Numbered from the stretch's first letter, positions 26,012 to 34,206 are shown. The stretch: 36,344 bases of DNA from GCA-002694895 sp964436345 (GCA_964436345.1 CAYTCC010000002.1:1-36344); one strand, 5' to 3'. Notes: a model not told the origin generated them from the letters alone. Made by a program: numbers and translations.

Positions 26012-26623
26012 TTGAGTTTATTCATTGTATTAGAAGGATTAGACGGATCTGGCAAGTCAACTCAGCAACAATTATTAAATGACAAATTGCAATCTGATAA
26101 AATTTCTAGCATTTCATTTAGAGAACCTGGAAGTACAATCATTGGTGATAAAATTGTGGAAATCTTACAATCTGATCAAAAATTATCTCCACTTTCAGAA
26201 TTATTACTTTTTTATGTTTCAAGATCAGCTATTATTGAAGAAAAAATAAAACCTGCATTAGATAATTATGATGTTGTTATATGTGATAGATATTTTTATT
26301 CATCAATTGCATATCAAGGTTATGGTAGAGGAATGAATATTAATTTTATAAATCAAATAAATGATGAAGTAGTAAAACATATTATTCCTGATTTAATATT
26401 CTATATGGATATAAATTGGGAAGAAAAGAAAAACCGTAAAGGTATAAATATAAAAGATAGATTTGAAAAGGAAGATCGTATTTTCCATGAAAAAGTAAGG
26501 AATGGGTATAAATCTTTGGCTAAAAAAGATTCTGATAAATGGAAAATCATAAATGCAGAAGAAGATGTTAACAAGATTTCATCATATATTTATGAAACTG
26601 TTAAGTATAATCTTAATATTTAA
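26012..26623 (+). CDS. tmk: Thymidylate kinase
   Basis: Tmk phosphorylates dTMP to dTDP for DNA synthesis. The 203-residue product has the P-loop LEGLDGSGKSTQQQLL (residues 7-22), FREPGSTIIGDKI, the DRY motif in VICDRYFYSSIAYQGYGRG, and a short lid region (KKNRKGINIKDRFEKED). The start is TTG 26012, with AAAAAAGG about ten bases upstream as ribosome site; no ATG or GTG in frame would keep the P-loop. It lies 14 bases after the R3H ATPase and ends with a four-base overlap with the convergent aminotransferase. Confidence 0.95.
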   Translation: MSLFIVLEGLDGSGKSTQQQLLNDKLQSDKISSISFREPGSTIIGDKIVEILQSDQKLSPLSELLLFYVSRSAIIEEKIKPALDNYDVVICDRYFYSSIAYQGYGRGMNINFINQINDEVVKHIIPDLIFYMDINWEEKKNRKGINIKDRFEKEDRIFHEKVRNGYKSLAKKDSDKWKIINAEEDVNKISSYIYETVKYNLNI

Positions 26624-27774
26624 TAAGAATTAAAATATTCGCCAATTTGATTGGATGCATTAATTAAAATATCATCAGATTTTGCAAAGCATAATCTGAT
26701 CAATTTACTTTTTTTCAATTCTTTAGTATTTTTATTGTAAAATACACTGATTGGTATTCCTGTTACTTTTGCATTTTTAATCAGCTCTATACAAAATTCC
26801 TCTGGTTGAAATTTTGGAAACTTTTCTTCATATGACATATTGATAAAATAAGTTGATTCTGGAAGGTACGTAACTACATTATTATTTATTAAATTGTTAT
26901 AAATTAAATCTCTTTTCGTTTGAAAAGCATTTCTCAGATTTTCATAGTATATTTTTGGTTTTGTATAGGCATATGCTATTGCTTCTTGTAAATTAGGAGG
27001 AACAGTAAATGTGATAAATTGATGAGTTCCAGCGACCTTGTCAATTAGTTCTTTACAACCTATTGCAAACCCAATTTTCCAACCAGTCAGTGAAAATGTT
27101 TTGCCTGCAGAACCGATTTTGATTACTCTTTCTTCCATGCCAGGTAATGATATAACAGGTATATGTTTTTTGTTGTCAAATACAATATGTTCATGAACTT
27201 CATCTGAAATGATGATCATATCATTCTCAATTACTATTTTTGATAAATCTTTTAGTTCATCCAAACTAAACATTTTTCCAAGAGGATTCATTGGGTTGTT
27301 GAGTATTATGAGTTTACTTTTTTTTGTTATAAAAGGTTTTAATATATCATATGAAAATTTCCATTCAGGAGATTCAAGTGGAACACATATTGCGATACCT
27401 CCAGCCTTTTCTACTATCGGCTTATAAGAATCATAAGCAGGTTCAAAAATTATAGCTTCATCTCCTGGAGTAATGTTGCTGAGTATAGAAGATGCTAAAG
27501 CTTCAGTTGCTCCATTAGTAATAAGGATTTCATTATTCCAATCAAATTCTAATTTGTAATGATCATTCAAATGTTTTGAAATATTTTTTCTTAAACTTTC
27601 TAACCCTTTCATTGGTGGATATTGATTACTAATAGTATTAAGAGCTTCCGCCGCTTTATGTATTATGTCGATTGGTCCATCTTCGTCAGGAAATCCTTGC
27701 CCTAAATTTATAGCGTTATTTTTAATGGAAAGCTCAGTCATTTTTTGAAAAATTGTGGTTTCTTCTTTTTTCAT
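26620..27774 (-). CDS. Class I aminotransferase (methionine/kynurenine aminotransferase-like)
   Basis: A fold-type I PLP aminotransferase of 384 residues. Signatures: NLGQGFPDEDGP near 23-34, the substrate-side QYPPMKGLESLR, NGATEALASSIL, NNPMNPLGKMF (159-169), the PLP Asp in IIISDEVHEH, and the Schiff-base lysine K225 in GSAGKTFSLTGWKIGFAIG. This pattern fits the YbdL/kynurenine-aminotransferase/MtnE-like branch, whose members often use methionine, glutamine or aromatic amino acids. The candidate SAM-class riboswitch directly upstream favours a role in methionine metabolism or salvage, such as transamination of 2-oxo-4-methylthiobutyrate. That link is inference. The gene ends in a four-base overlap with tmk. 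Confidence 0.88.
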   Translation of the reverse strand: MKKEETTIFQKMTELSIKNNAINLGQGFPDEDGPIDIIHKAAEALNTISNQYPPMKGLESLRKNISKHLNDHYKLEFDWNNEILITNGATEALASSILSNITPGDEAIIFEPAYDSYKPIVEKAGGIAICVPLESPEWKFSYDILKPFITKKSKLIILNNPMNPLGKMFSLDELKDLSKIVIENDMIIISDEVHEHIVFDNKKHIPVISLPGMEERVIKIGSAGKTFSLTGWKIGFAIGCKELIDKVAGTHQFITFTVPPNLQEAIAYAYTKPKIYYENLRNAFQTKRDLIYNNLINNNVVTYLPESTYFINMSYEEKFPKFQPEEFCIELIKNAKVTGIPISVFYNKNTKELKKSKLIRLCFAKSDDILINASNQIGEYFNSY

Positions 27775-27800
27775 ATTTTTTGTGTTATTTAATTTTTCTA

Positions 27801-27829
27801 AAAAAAAATCTCTCCTAAAGAGAGATTTT
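27801..27829 (-). terminator. Intrinsic terminator in the aminotransferase leader
   Basis: On the minus strand a perfect 10-bp hairpin, AAAATCTCTC-TTTAG-GAGAGATTTT, runs straight into a T tract, about 26 bases before the aminotransferase ATG. It lies after the candidate SAM aptamer. An upstream GAGAG (27845-27841) could pair with CTCTC of the 5' arm (27824-27820) as an antiterminator. Confidence 0.85.
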
Positions 27830-27849
27830 ATAATGTTTACCTCTCACAA

Positions 27850-27940
27850 GGTCACGTATGATCTGGGGCACCTTTTCACCAAGGTTGCCAGACAGGATTT
27901 TTGGCCCAGTCGCCTAACCTGTCATTCTCAACGAATGTCT
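27850..27940 (-). promoter_or_regulatory. Candidate SAM-class riboswitch aptamer (SAM-I/SAM-IV clan)
   Basis: The leader between gap and the aminotransferase holds an ordered RNA-like structure. P2 is GACAGG/CCTGTC (27923-27918 with 27896-27891) with an inner GGC/GCC helix. It is followed at once by GGCAACC (27889-27883), a 10-base loop and GGTGCC (27872-27867), the hallmark P3 core of the SAM-I/SAM-IV clan. A short closing P1, CGTTGA with TCATACG (one bulged T), can be drawn at 27933-27928 and 27861-27855, but it is weak. A strong terminator follows, and the gene controlled is an aminotransferase of a type often tied to methionine. The exact class is unsure, and ligand binding is inference from the conserved core and position. 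Confidence 0.6.
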
Positions 27941-27976
27941 GACTAATTTAACATATATTTATTACAAATTCTAGAG

Positions 27977-28981
27977 TTAGGTATTGGTTATAAATTCAAC
28001 CATGTCTGCGGTTCGACAACTGTAACCCCACTCATTATCGTACCACCCAATTACTTTTACTAAATTTTCACTTATTACTTCGGTGGATAAAGAATCAATG
28101 ATACAACTTGCGGGGTTCTGTTTGAAATCTACACTAACTAATGGTTCATCAGTTATTTCTAATATGTTTTTTAAATATGAATTAGAAGCATCTTTGAAAG
28201 CTTGATTGATTTCATTTTTTGTAACTTTACTTTTGAGATTGCATACCAAATCTACAGATGATACATATAAAGTAGGAACTCTAAATGCTAAGCCATTAAT
28301 TTTACCTTTTAATTTAGGTATTATTTCCCCTACAGATTTCGCAGCTCCTGTTGTTGTAGGTATAATATTCATTCCTGCAGCCCTTGCTCTTCTAAGATCT
28401 TTATGCCCCCTATCCAATATTGACTGATCATTTGTTGTAGAATGAATAGTTGACATAAACCCTGATTCGAAACCGAAATTATCATTTAAAACTTTAACCA
28501 TTGGGGCGATACAATTAGTTGTGCAAGAAGCATTAGATATGATTTGATGATTATTTTTATCATATTCAGATTCATTTACACCTAAAACTATGGTTATGTC
28601 ATCATTTTTAGCTGGAGAAGAAATAATTACTTTTTTTGCGCCGCCATTTATATGTCCTATAGTATCAGTAGCTGATCTAAACCTTCCAGATGATTCAATG
28701 ACTACATCCACTTCCGAAGATTTCCAATCTATTTCATTAGGGTTAGAATAAGAACTCCATTTTATTTTTTTTCCATCAACAATTAAATTTTCATCATCAT
28801 AACTTATATCTTTTTCATATATTCCGTAAATACTGTCATATTTTAATAAATGGGATTTGGTTTTTGCGCCTGAATGATCATTTATTGCAACTACTTCTAG
28901 AGATTTGTGATATTTCATAATTGCTTTGAAGACATTCCTGCCAATTCTTCCAAATCCATTTATTCCTATTTTCGTACTCAT
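27977..28981 (-). CDS. gap: Glyceraldehyde-3-phosphate dehydrogenase
   Basis: GAPDH oxidises glyceraldehyde 3-phosphate to 1,3-bisphosphoglycerate in glycolysis, or the reverse in gluconeogenesis. The 334-residue chain has the Rossmann start GINGFGRIGRNVFKA (7-21) and the adenosine-site D in AINDHSG, the active-site C153 in SNASCTTNC, and H180 in MSTIHSTTNDQ. The conserved RRARAAGMNIIPTTTGAAKS and the C-terminal GWYDNEWGYSCR are present. It follows eno by 21 bases on the same strand, so eno-gap is probably one transcript; the terminator beyond the SAM-like leader would end or regulate what reads through. Confidence 0.96.
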   Translation of the reverse strand: MSTKIGINGFGRIGRNVFKAIMKYHKSLEVVAINDHSGAKTKSHLLKYDSIYGIYEKDISYDDENLIVDGKKIKWSSYSNPNEIDWKSSEVDVVIESSGRFRSATDTIGHINGGAKKVIISSPAKNDDITIVLGVNESEYDKNNHQIISNASCTTNCIAPMVKVLNDNFGFESGFMSTIHSTTNDQSILDRGHKDLRRARAAGMNIIPTTTGAAKSVGEIIPKLKGKINGLAFRVPTLYVSSVDLVCNLKSKVTKNEINQAFKDASNSYLKNILEITDEPLVSVDFKQNPASCIIDSLSTEVISENLVKVIGWYDNEWGYSCRTADMVEFITNT

Positions 28982-29002
28982 TTAAACCCCTTTGTTTTTA
29001 TT

Positions 29003-30286
29003 TTAAATTTTCATTGCTTGAAATCCAAGATAATTTATTTTTTTATTTTGCGATATGATTTCACTTATTCTATTGTATTTAGCTGTTCTTTCTGACCTGG
29101 CCGGAGCCCCTGATTTTAATTGGGTAGCTTGCGTTCCTATCGCAAGATCAGCAATAAAACTGTCTTCTGTATCCCCGGATCTATGACTGATGATTGTATT
29201 TAAGTTATTTTTATGTGCAAAATTTATTGCATTAAGTGTTTCCGAAATTGTTCCAATCTGGTTTGGCTTAATAAGCACGGTGTTAGCAGAGTTTTTTGAT
29301 ATTGAAGTTTTTATTTTTTTTATAGATGTCACTAAAAGATCATCTCCAACAATTTGGACTTGAGAACCAATTGCTTTATTTAATTTTGTCCAATTTTCCC
29401 AATCATCTTGATCAAAAGGATCTTCAATACTTTTAATAGGGTAGTTTTTTACTAGATGTATATAAAAATCAAGTAATTCATCAGAGGTCATGTAATTATT
29501 TTCATTATTTTGCATTATTTTATATTTATTATTTTCTATAAGCTCTGATGCTGCCACATCTAATCCTATGAATACTTCTACACCAGGTTTGTAACCTGCT
29601 TTTTCTATACACTTGACTATTAACTTTAAAGGTTCTTCATTATTATTATATGGAGAAACAAATCCACCTTCATCGCCTACACTTGTGGAATTTCCATTTG
29701 ATTCTAAATATGATTTGATAGTCCAGTATATTTTGACACAGCAATTTATCGCATCAGAATAATTTTCAAATCCAAGAGGTATAATCATATACTCCTGGAA
29801 ATCACTTGATAAAATTGCGTGTTTCCCTCCATTTAATATATTCATTAGAGGGACAGGTATTTGATAGTATTTGAAATCTTTATCAAAGATTTCAAATGTT
29901 TCTAAATTATTAGCTAAGGCGAGAGCTTTTGTAAAAGACGTTGATAAAGATAGTAGTGTATTTGCACCCAGATTTGATTTGTTTTCAGAATTATCTAATG
30001 TTAATAAAATTTCGTCAAATTGTTCAATTGTATTAAAATTCGTACCTATAATATTTGGAGCTATTATGTTTTGAATATTTTCGATACATGAATTTATACC
30101 TTTTCCAAAAAAATTCTGATGATTATTATCACGTAATTCTACTGCTTCATATTTTCCAGTACTTGCTCCGGATGGCACTGTGGAAATTCCAGTATATTCA
30201 TTATTAAGAGTAACAAAGGATCTTAATGTAGGCGTTCCTCTCGAATCAAGCACTTGTATTGAATTTATGTTTGTAATTTTAGCCAT
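29003..30286 (-). CDS. eno: Enolase
   Basis: Enolase interconverts 2-phosphoglycerate and phosphoenolpyruvate with Mg2+. The 427-residue length is standard. Family signatures are VLDSRGTPTLRSFV, VPSGASTGKYEAVELRD, PVPLMNILNGGKHA, TSVGDEGGFVSP, the metal Asp and Glu in SIEDPFDQDDWENW and QIVGDDLLVT, the catalytic lysine in VLIKPNQIGT and His in SHRSGDTEDSFIADLAIG, then SGAPARSERTAKYNRI. Several blocks differ from the most common bacterial form (for example NGGKHA for NGGAHA, and SGDTED for SGETED), so this is a divergent but apparently complete enzyme. It is the first gene of an eno-gap pair. Confidence 0.95.
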   Translation of the reverse strand: MAKITNINSIQVLDSRGTPTLRSFVTLNNEYTGISTVPSGASTGKYEAVELRDNNHQNFFGKGINSCIENIQNIIAPNIIGTNFNTIEQFDEILLTLDNSENKSNLGANTLLSLSTSFTKALALANNLETFEIFDKDFKYYQIPVPLMNILNGGKHAILSSDFQEYMIIPLGFENYSDAINCCVKIYWTIKSYLESNGNSTSVGDEGGFVSPYNNNEEPLKLIVKCIEKAGYKPGVEVFIGLDVAASELIENNKYKIMQNNENNYMTSDELLDFYIHLVKNYPIKSIEDPFDQDDWENWTKLNKAIGSQVQIVGDDLLVTSIKKIKTSISKNSANTVLIKPNQIGTISETLNAINFAHKNNLNTIISHRSGDTEDSFIADLAIGTQATQLKSGAPARSERTAKYNRISEIISQNKKINYLGFQAMKI

Positions 30287-30315
30287 ATTAAAATTATATT
30301 TATAACTTTTTGAAG

Positions 30316-30337
30316 ATAATATTTTTAAAAATATTAT
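30316..30337. repeat. Perfect 22-bp AT palindrome between eno and thrS
   Basis: In the 126-base divergent gap between eno and thrS, bases 30316-30337 form a perfect inverted repeat without a spacer, centred on TTTTTAAAAA. It might be an operator for a dimeric repressor or simply an AT-rich chance palindrome. The gap has TATACT at 30335-30340 and TTGATA near 30373, but no promoter can be fixed with confidence. Confidence 0.4.
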
Positions 30338-30412
30338 ACTTTATTATATGAGAGTTTAATTTAATTTATACTTGATATATCATATAAAGGAAATAAATAT
30401 TTATGTATTTTA

Positions 30413-32128
30413 ATGAGTGATTTACAAAAACTTAGAGATCAAATAAGACATTCAGCAGCACATTTGTTGGCTGAAGCAGTATTAAAAATTTATCCAGATG
30501 CAAAATTAACAATTGGTCCTGCTATTGAAGATGGATTCTTTTATGATTTTGCTATTGATGAAACTTTTTCCCAAGAGGATTTAGTATCAATTGAACGCCA
30601 AATGAAAAGATCAATAAAAAGGAATACAAAATTTGAAGGTAAAGAATTAACGAAAAAAGAAGCATTGATTATTTATCAAGATAATCCTTACAAAACAGAG
30701 ATTATTAATTCAATGCCAGAAGATGAGGTTATAACAGAATACAGTCATTCTAATGGTAATTTTGTCGATTTGTGCAAGGGAGGCCATGTTGGAAAAACAG
30801 GGGAAATTAAAGCTGTAAAATTACTTTCTACTGCAGGTGCATATTGGAGAGGAGATGAGAATAATAAGATGTTACAGCGAATTTATGGAACTGCTTTTGA
30901 AAGTTCTGAAGAATTAGACAAACACTTACTTTTCCTTGAAGAAGCATCAAAAAGAGACCATCGAAAACTTGGTAATGAACTAGATCTTTTTTCTATTTCA
31001 CAGGATGTTGGTTCAGGAATGATTTTATGGCATCCTAAAGGTTCTTTTATAAGAAGCAAAATTGAAGATTACTGGAAAAGTGAACATATTAAAGATAATT
31101 ATGATTTGATATATACTCCGCATGTTGGGAAATCAGATCTCTGGTCAAAAAGTGGACATTTAGACAATTTTAAAGAAAATATGTTTTCTAGTATTGAGAT
31201 GGATAATAGTGAATATTATTTGAAACCAATGAATTGCCCTTTTCATATTGCATATTATAAAAACAGTTTAAGAAGTTATAGAGATTTACCTATGAGAATA
31301 GGCGAATTGGGTACTGTATATAGATATGAGAAACAGGGGGTTTTGCATGGATTACTTAGAGTGCGAGGATTCACTCAAGATGACGCTCATATATTTTGTA
31401 TGCCTGAACAGGTAGTAGAAGAATTTAATTCGGTTCTTGATTTAACGTTTAGAATTTATGATAAATTTGATTTTAAAAATTACAAGATTACATTGTCAAC
31501 TAAACCCGACACACATGTTGGAGAAGATACAGATTGGGATTTCGCTGAAAATACTCTTGAAAAAATATTAAATGAAAAAGGCTTAGAATATGAACTGGAT
31601 GAAGGTGGTGGAGCTTTTTATGGTCCTAAAATAGATATACATATTGAGGATGCCATAGGTCGTCTTTGGCAGTGTACAACTGTGCAATTTGATTTTAATT
31701 TACCAGAACGTTTTGATTTAAAATATATATCTAATGAAGGTAATGAAATTAAACCAATTATGATTCACAGAGCACTTCTTGGTTCAATTGAGAGATTTTT
31801 TGGAGTATTAGTAGAACATTTTGCAGGTTCATTTCCTATGTGGCTTGCACCAGTTCAAATTATGATTATTCCTATTGCTGATAGGCATATAGATTATTGT
31901 AATCAAATTTCTGATTCTTTAAAAGAAAAAGATTTTCGTTCGGAAGTTAACAATTCATCCGAGAGAATGAATGCAAAAATAAGAGAAGCTCAAATGCAAA
32001 AAATACCATATATGGTTGTAATCGGAGATAACGAAGTATCTCAAAATAAGCTGTCAATAAGAACCAGGTCCGGAGAAAATATTTCAGATATGGATTTAAA
32101 TGAATTTCTTGATGTGTTAAATGTTTAA
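30413..32128 (+). CDS. thrS: Threonyl-tRNA synthetase lacking the TGS domain
   Basis: ThrRS charges tRNA-Thr. The 571-residue product starts directly in the N2 editing domain (QIRHSAAHLLAEAVLKIYPD, with the HxxxH pair, and later DLCKGGHV), then the class II catalytic core with MNCPFH, YRYEKQGVLHGLLRVRGFTQDDAH and GGGAFYGPKIDIH, and the anticodon-binding domain from about 470. The N-terminal TGS domain (about 60 residues), present in the usual 635-645 residue enzyme, is absent, and the gap upstream is too short to hold it. Editing residues are kept. A ribosome site AAAGGA sits about 20 bases before this ATG, better placed for a five-codon upstream frame. The stop overlaps ctaA by eight bases. 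Confidence 0.95.
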   Translation: MSDLQKLRDQIRHSAAHLLAEAVLKIYPDAKLTIGPAIEDGFFYDFAIDETFSQEDLVSIERQMKRSIKRNTKFEGKELTKKEALIIYQDNPYKTEIINSMPEDEVITEYSHSNGNFVDLCKGGHVGKTGEIKAVKLLSTAGAYWRGDENNKMLQRIYGTAFESSEELDKHLLFLEEASKRDHRKLGNELDLFSISQDVGSGMILWHPKGSFIRSKIEDYWKSEHIKDNYDLIYTPHVGKSDLWSKSGHLDNFKENMFSSIEMDNSEYYLKPMNCPFHIAYYKNSLRSYRDLPMRIGELGTVYRYEKQGVLHGLLRVRGFTQDDAHIFCMPEQVVEEFNSVLDLTFRIYDKFDFKNYKITLSTKPDTHVGEDTDWDFAENTLEKILNEKGLEYELDEGGGAFYGPKIDIHIEDAIGRLWQCTTVQFDFNLPERFDLKYISNEGNEIKPIMIHRALLGSIERFFGVLVEHFAGSFPMWLAPVQIMIIPIADRHIDYCNQISDSLKEKDFRSEVNNSSERMNAKIREAQMQKIPYMVVIGDNEVSQNKLSIRTRSGENISDMDLNEFLDVLNV

Positions 32129-33035
32129 TCAATTTTTATTCCGGAATAAATTGCAAATATCATCCTATGTTTCATTACTAGGTATTTTAATGGTTTTATT
32201 TCAAATAACTTTGGGAGGAATTGTTAGGATTACTGAATCAGGGTTGGGATGCCCTGATTGGCCTCTATGCGATGGTCAAATTGTACCTGAATTAGATTTT
32301 CATACAGCTATAGAATGGGGGCATAGAGTTTCTGGTGCTTCTATTGGAATTTTAATTATTATTACTAATGTTATTTCTGTTAAATTTTTTGGCAGAAAAT
32401 CTCTGCAATCAATATTATCTTTCTCTTTGTTATTATTAGTTGTTTTGGAAGGGATTTTAGGTGGAATAACAGTTTTGACAGAATTAGCATGGTGGGTCAG
32501 GTTAATTCATTTGGGAGGGTCTTTTATAATTTTATTTCTTTTTGCATATTTGTTTTCTTCAATTAGACAAGATAATAAAAAGTTATTTATATCAGATCTT
32601 AAGATATTTCAGAAATATATATTAAATATCACTATGATAGGACTTTTAATTTTAATGTTGTATGGTTCAGCAATTGTGGGATTAGGAGTTAATTCATCTT
32701 GTATGTCATGGCCTGATTGTATGGGCCAATGGATAAGATTTAATGAAACTTCATATTTTTTGCATATGATTCATAGATATTTAGCTTTAGTTTTTGGACT
32801 GATGATATTGTATCTTTCACATGCAGTTGGTAGATTCGCTATGCCTGGTTCTTTTGTTAAAATTATTGCCAGATTATTAGGATTGATATTTGTAATACAT
32901 ATTCTTTTTAGCATTGGATTAGTTCACGCAGGATTTGATAGATGGCTAAGAGTAGTGCATCTAAGTTTAGCTGGGATTATATGGTTGTTTGTTTCATGGT
33001 TATTTATTGAATACAGAATATTTAAGACTGCTTAA
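32121..33035 (+). CDS. ctaA: Haem A synthase (CtaA/COX15)
   Basis: CtaA oxidises haem O to haem A for the terminal oxidase. The 304-residue membrane protein has about eight hydrophobic segments in two pseudo-symmetric halves. Haem-ligand histidines are seen at H68 (EWGHRVSG), H130 (RLIHLGG), H218 (MIHRYLAL) and H280 (RVVHLSL). E66 sits next to H68, as in the family. A CPDWPLC pair (C44/C50) and a second pair C194/C200 are like the extracellular cysteines of the Bacillus type. The ATG overlaps the end of thrS by eight bases, an arrangement that couples their translation. ctaC follows after 127 bases; ctaB (haem O synthase) is not in the window. Confidence 0.94.
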   Translation: MFNQFLFRNKLQISSYVSLLGILMVLFQITLGGIVRITESGLGCPDWPLCDGQIVPELDFHTAIEWGHRVSGASIGILIIITNVISVKFFGRKSLQSILSFSLLLLVVLEGILGGITVLTELAWWVRLIHLGGSFIILFLFAYLFSSIRQDNKKLFISDLKIFQKYILNITMIGLLILMLYGSAIVGLGVNSSCMSWPDCMGQWIRFNETSYFLHMIHRYLALVFGLMILYLSHAVGRFAMPGSFVKIIARLLGLIFVIHILFSIGLVHAGFDRWLRVVHLSLAGIIWLFVSWLFIEYRIFKTA

Positions 33036-33080
33036 TCTGAAGGTGATTTTTAATTATAAAAAAATGTAATTTATTAATTA

Positions 33081-33107
33081 TTGACTATAAAATGTGTAGA
33101 CTATAGA
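33081..33107 (+). promoter_or_regulatory. Weak promoter candidate ahead of ctaC
   Basis: The 127-base gap between ctaA and ctaC contains TTGACT (33081-33086) and TATAGA (33102-33107). The 15-base spacing is shorter than ideal, so this is only a suggestion that the oxidase genes have their own promoter. Nothing else was seen in the gap. Confidence 0.3.
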
Positions 33108-33162
33108 TGCCCTTGTTGTTACAATTTTTTAAATGTGAATTATATTACTAACTGATAATTTA

Positions 33163-34206
33163 GTGTTTAATACAATAAAAAAAATCTTACCAATTCTACT
33201 TTCTTTTCTTTTTGTTGTTGCATGCGGAGGGTATGATGGCCCGCAATCTACTTTCGATACGTATGGCCCAATAGCTAAAGAGCAGGCCGACTTGTTTTAT
33301 TTGATTCTTTGGGCGGGAATGGTAGTTTTGATCGCGTGTGAATTAGCTATCTTATATATTTACATTAAATATAGGAGAAAGAAAAACTCTGAAAAGATTC
33401 CATCCCAAACTCATGGCAATACTAAATTAGAAATTATTTGGACAGTCTTACCAGTCATATTTTTAGCTGTTGTATCTGTTCCTGTGTTGTCTGCAATTTG
33501 GTCTTTTGGGACTGCTCCTGAAAATCCAGATGTTGTTGTTAATGTGAAAGGTCATCAATATTGGTTTGAATTTGAATATCCAGAGTTAGATGTAGTAACT
33601 GCTAACGAACTACATCTACCTGTTGGGAAAAAAGTATTAATTAATTTGGATTCTAATAATGTAATACATAGTTTTTGGATACCTAAGATAGCAGGTAAGA
33701 CTGATATCATCCCTAATCATGCTAATTTCATGTGGATCCAAGGAGATAAAGTTGGTCTGTATTACGGACAATGTGCAGAATTTTGTGGAGAATCTCATGC
33801 TTTGATGAGATTTAGAGTTATAGTAGAAACTGATGAGGATTTTGAATCATGGGTTTCTCATCAAAAAACAGAGGCTTATGTGCCAAATGATCCTTTGGAA
33901 AAATCTGGGTACGATCTTTTTATGTCTTCCAGGACAGGTTGCGGGGGTTGCCATATGATAAATGGATCTAAAAAGGCGAAAGGGAAAATAGGTCCTAATT
34001 TAACACATTTTGGATCTCGACAGCATATAGCTGCAGGAATATTAGACAATAATCAGATTAATCTTAGGAATTGGATAAAAAATCCTGATATGATAAAACC
34101 TGGTAATCTAATGTCAGGGCAAGGGGCAGTTTATATGAATCCTAATAAATCATTAACTGAATCTGAAGTTATTGCCCTTGCTTCATATTTACAATCTTTA
34201 AAGTGA
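33163..34206 (+). CDS. ctaC: Cytochrome c oxidase subunit II, lipoprotein with fused cytochrome c
   Basis: Subunit II takes electrons through the CuA centre. The 347-residue protein starts at GTG 33163 with a lipoprotein signal, lipobox VVAC (C21), so the mature protein is lipid-anchored. Two membrane helices follow (about 42-68, 92-115). The CuA ligands are complete: H169 (VIHSFW), C204, E206 and C208 (CAEFCGE), H212 and M215. A C-terminal cytochrome c domain (about 245-347) carries CGGCH (C260, C263, H264) with a likely axial Met in the GNLMSGQGAVYM stretch. The fusion lets the enzyme receive electrons through its own haem c, as in the caa3 type of Bacillus and Thermus. It is followed 17 bases later by ctaD. 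Confidence 0.96.
   Translation: MFNTIKKILPILLSFLFVVACGGYDGPQSTFDTYGPIAKEQADLFYLILWAGMVVLIACELAILYIYIKYRRKKNSEKIPSQTHGNTKLEIIWTVLPVIFLAVVSVPVLSAIWSFGTAPENPDVVVNVKGHQYWFEFEYPELDVVTANELHLPVGKKVLINLDSNNVIHSFWIPKIAGKTDIIPNHANFMWIQGDKVGLYYGQCAEFCGESHALMRFRVIVETDEDFESWVSHQKTEAYVPNDPLEKSGYDLFMSSRTGCGGCHMINGSKKAKGKIGPNLTHFGSRQHIAAGILDNNQINLRNWIKNPDMIKPGNLMSGQGAVYMNPNKSLTESEVIALASYLQSLK

Noticed and set aside
27781..27960. Signal recognition particle or 6S RNA gene in the gap-aminotransferase spacer
   Set aside because: No GGAA-tetraloop/GNAR SRP core and no 6S bubble were seen; the GGCAACC/GGTGCC core plus terminator ahead of a gene fits a SAM-clan leader better.
28000..28020. GGTTCGA, like a tRNA T-arm
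   Set aside because: It lies in the coding end of gap and no cloverleaf can be built around it.
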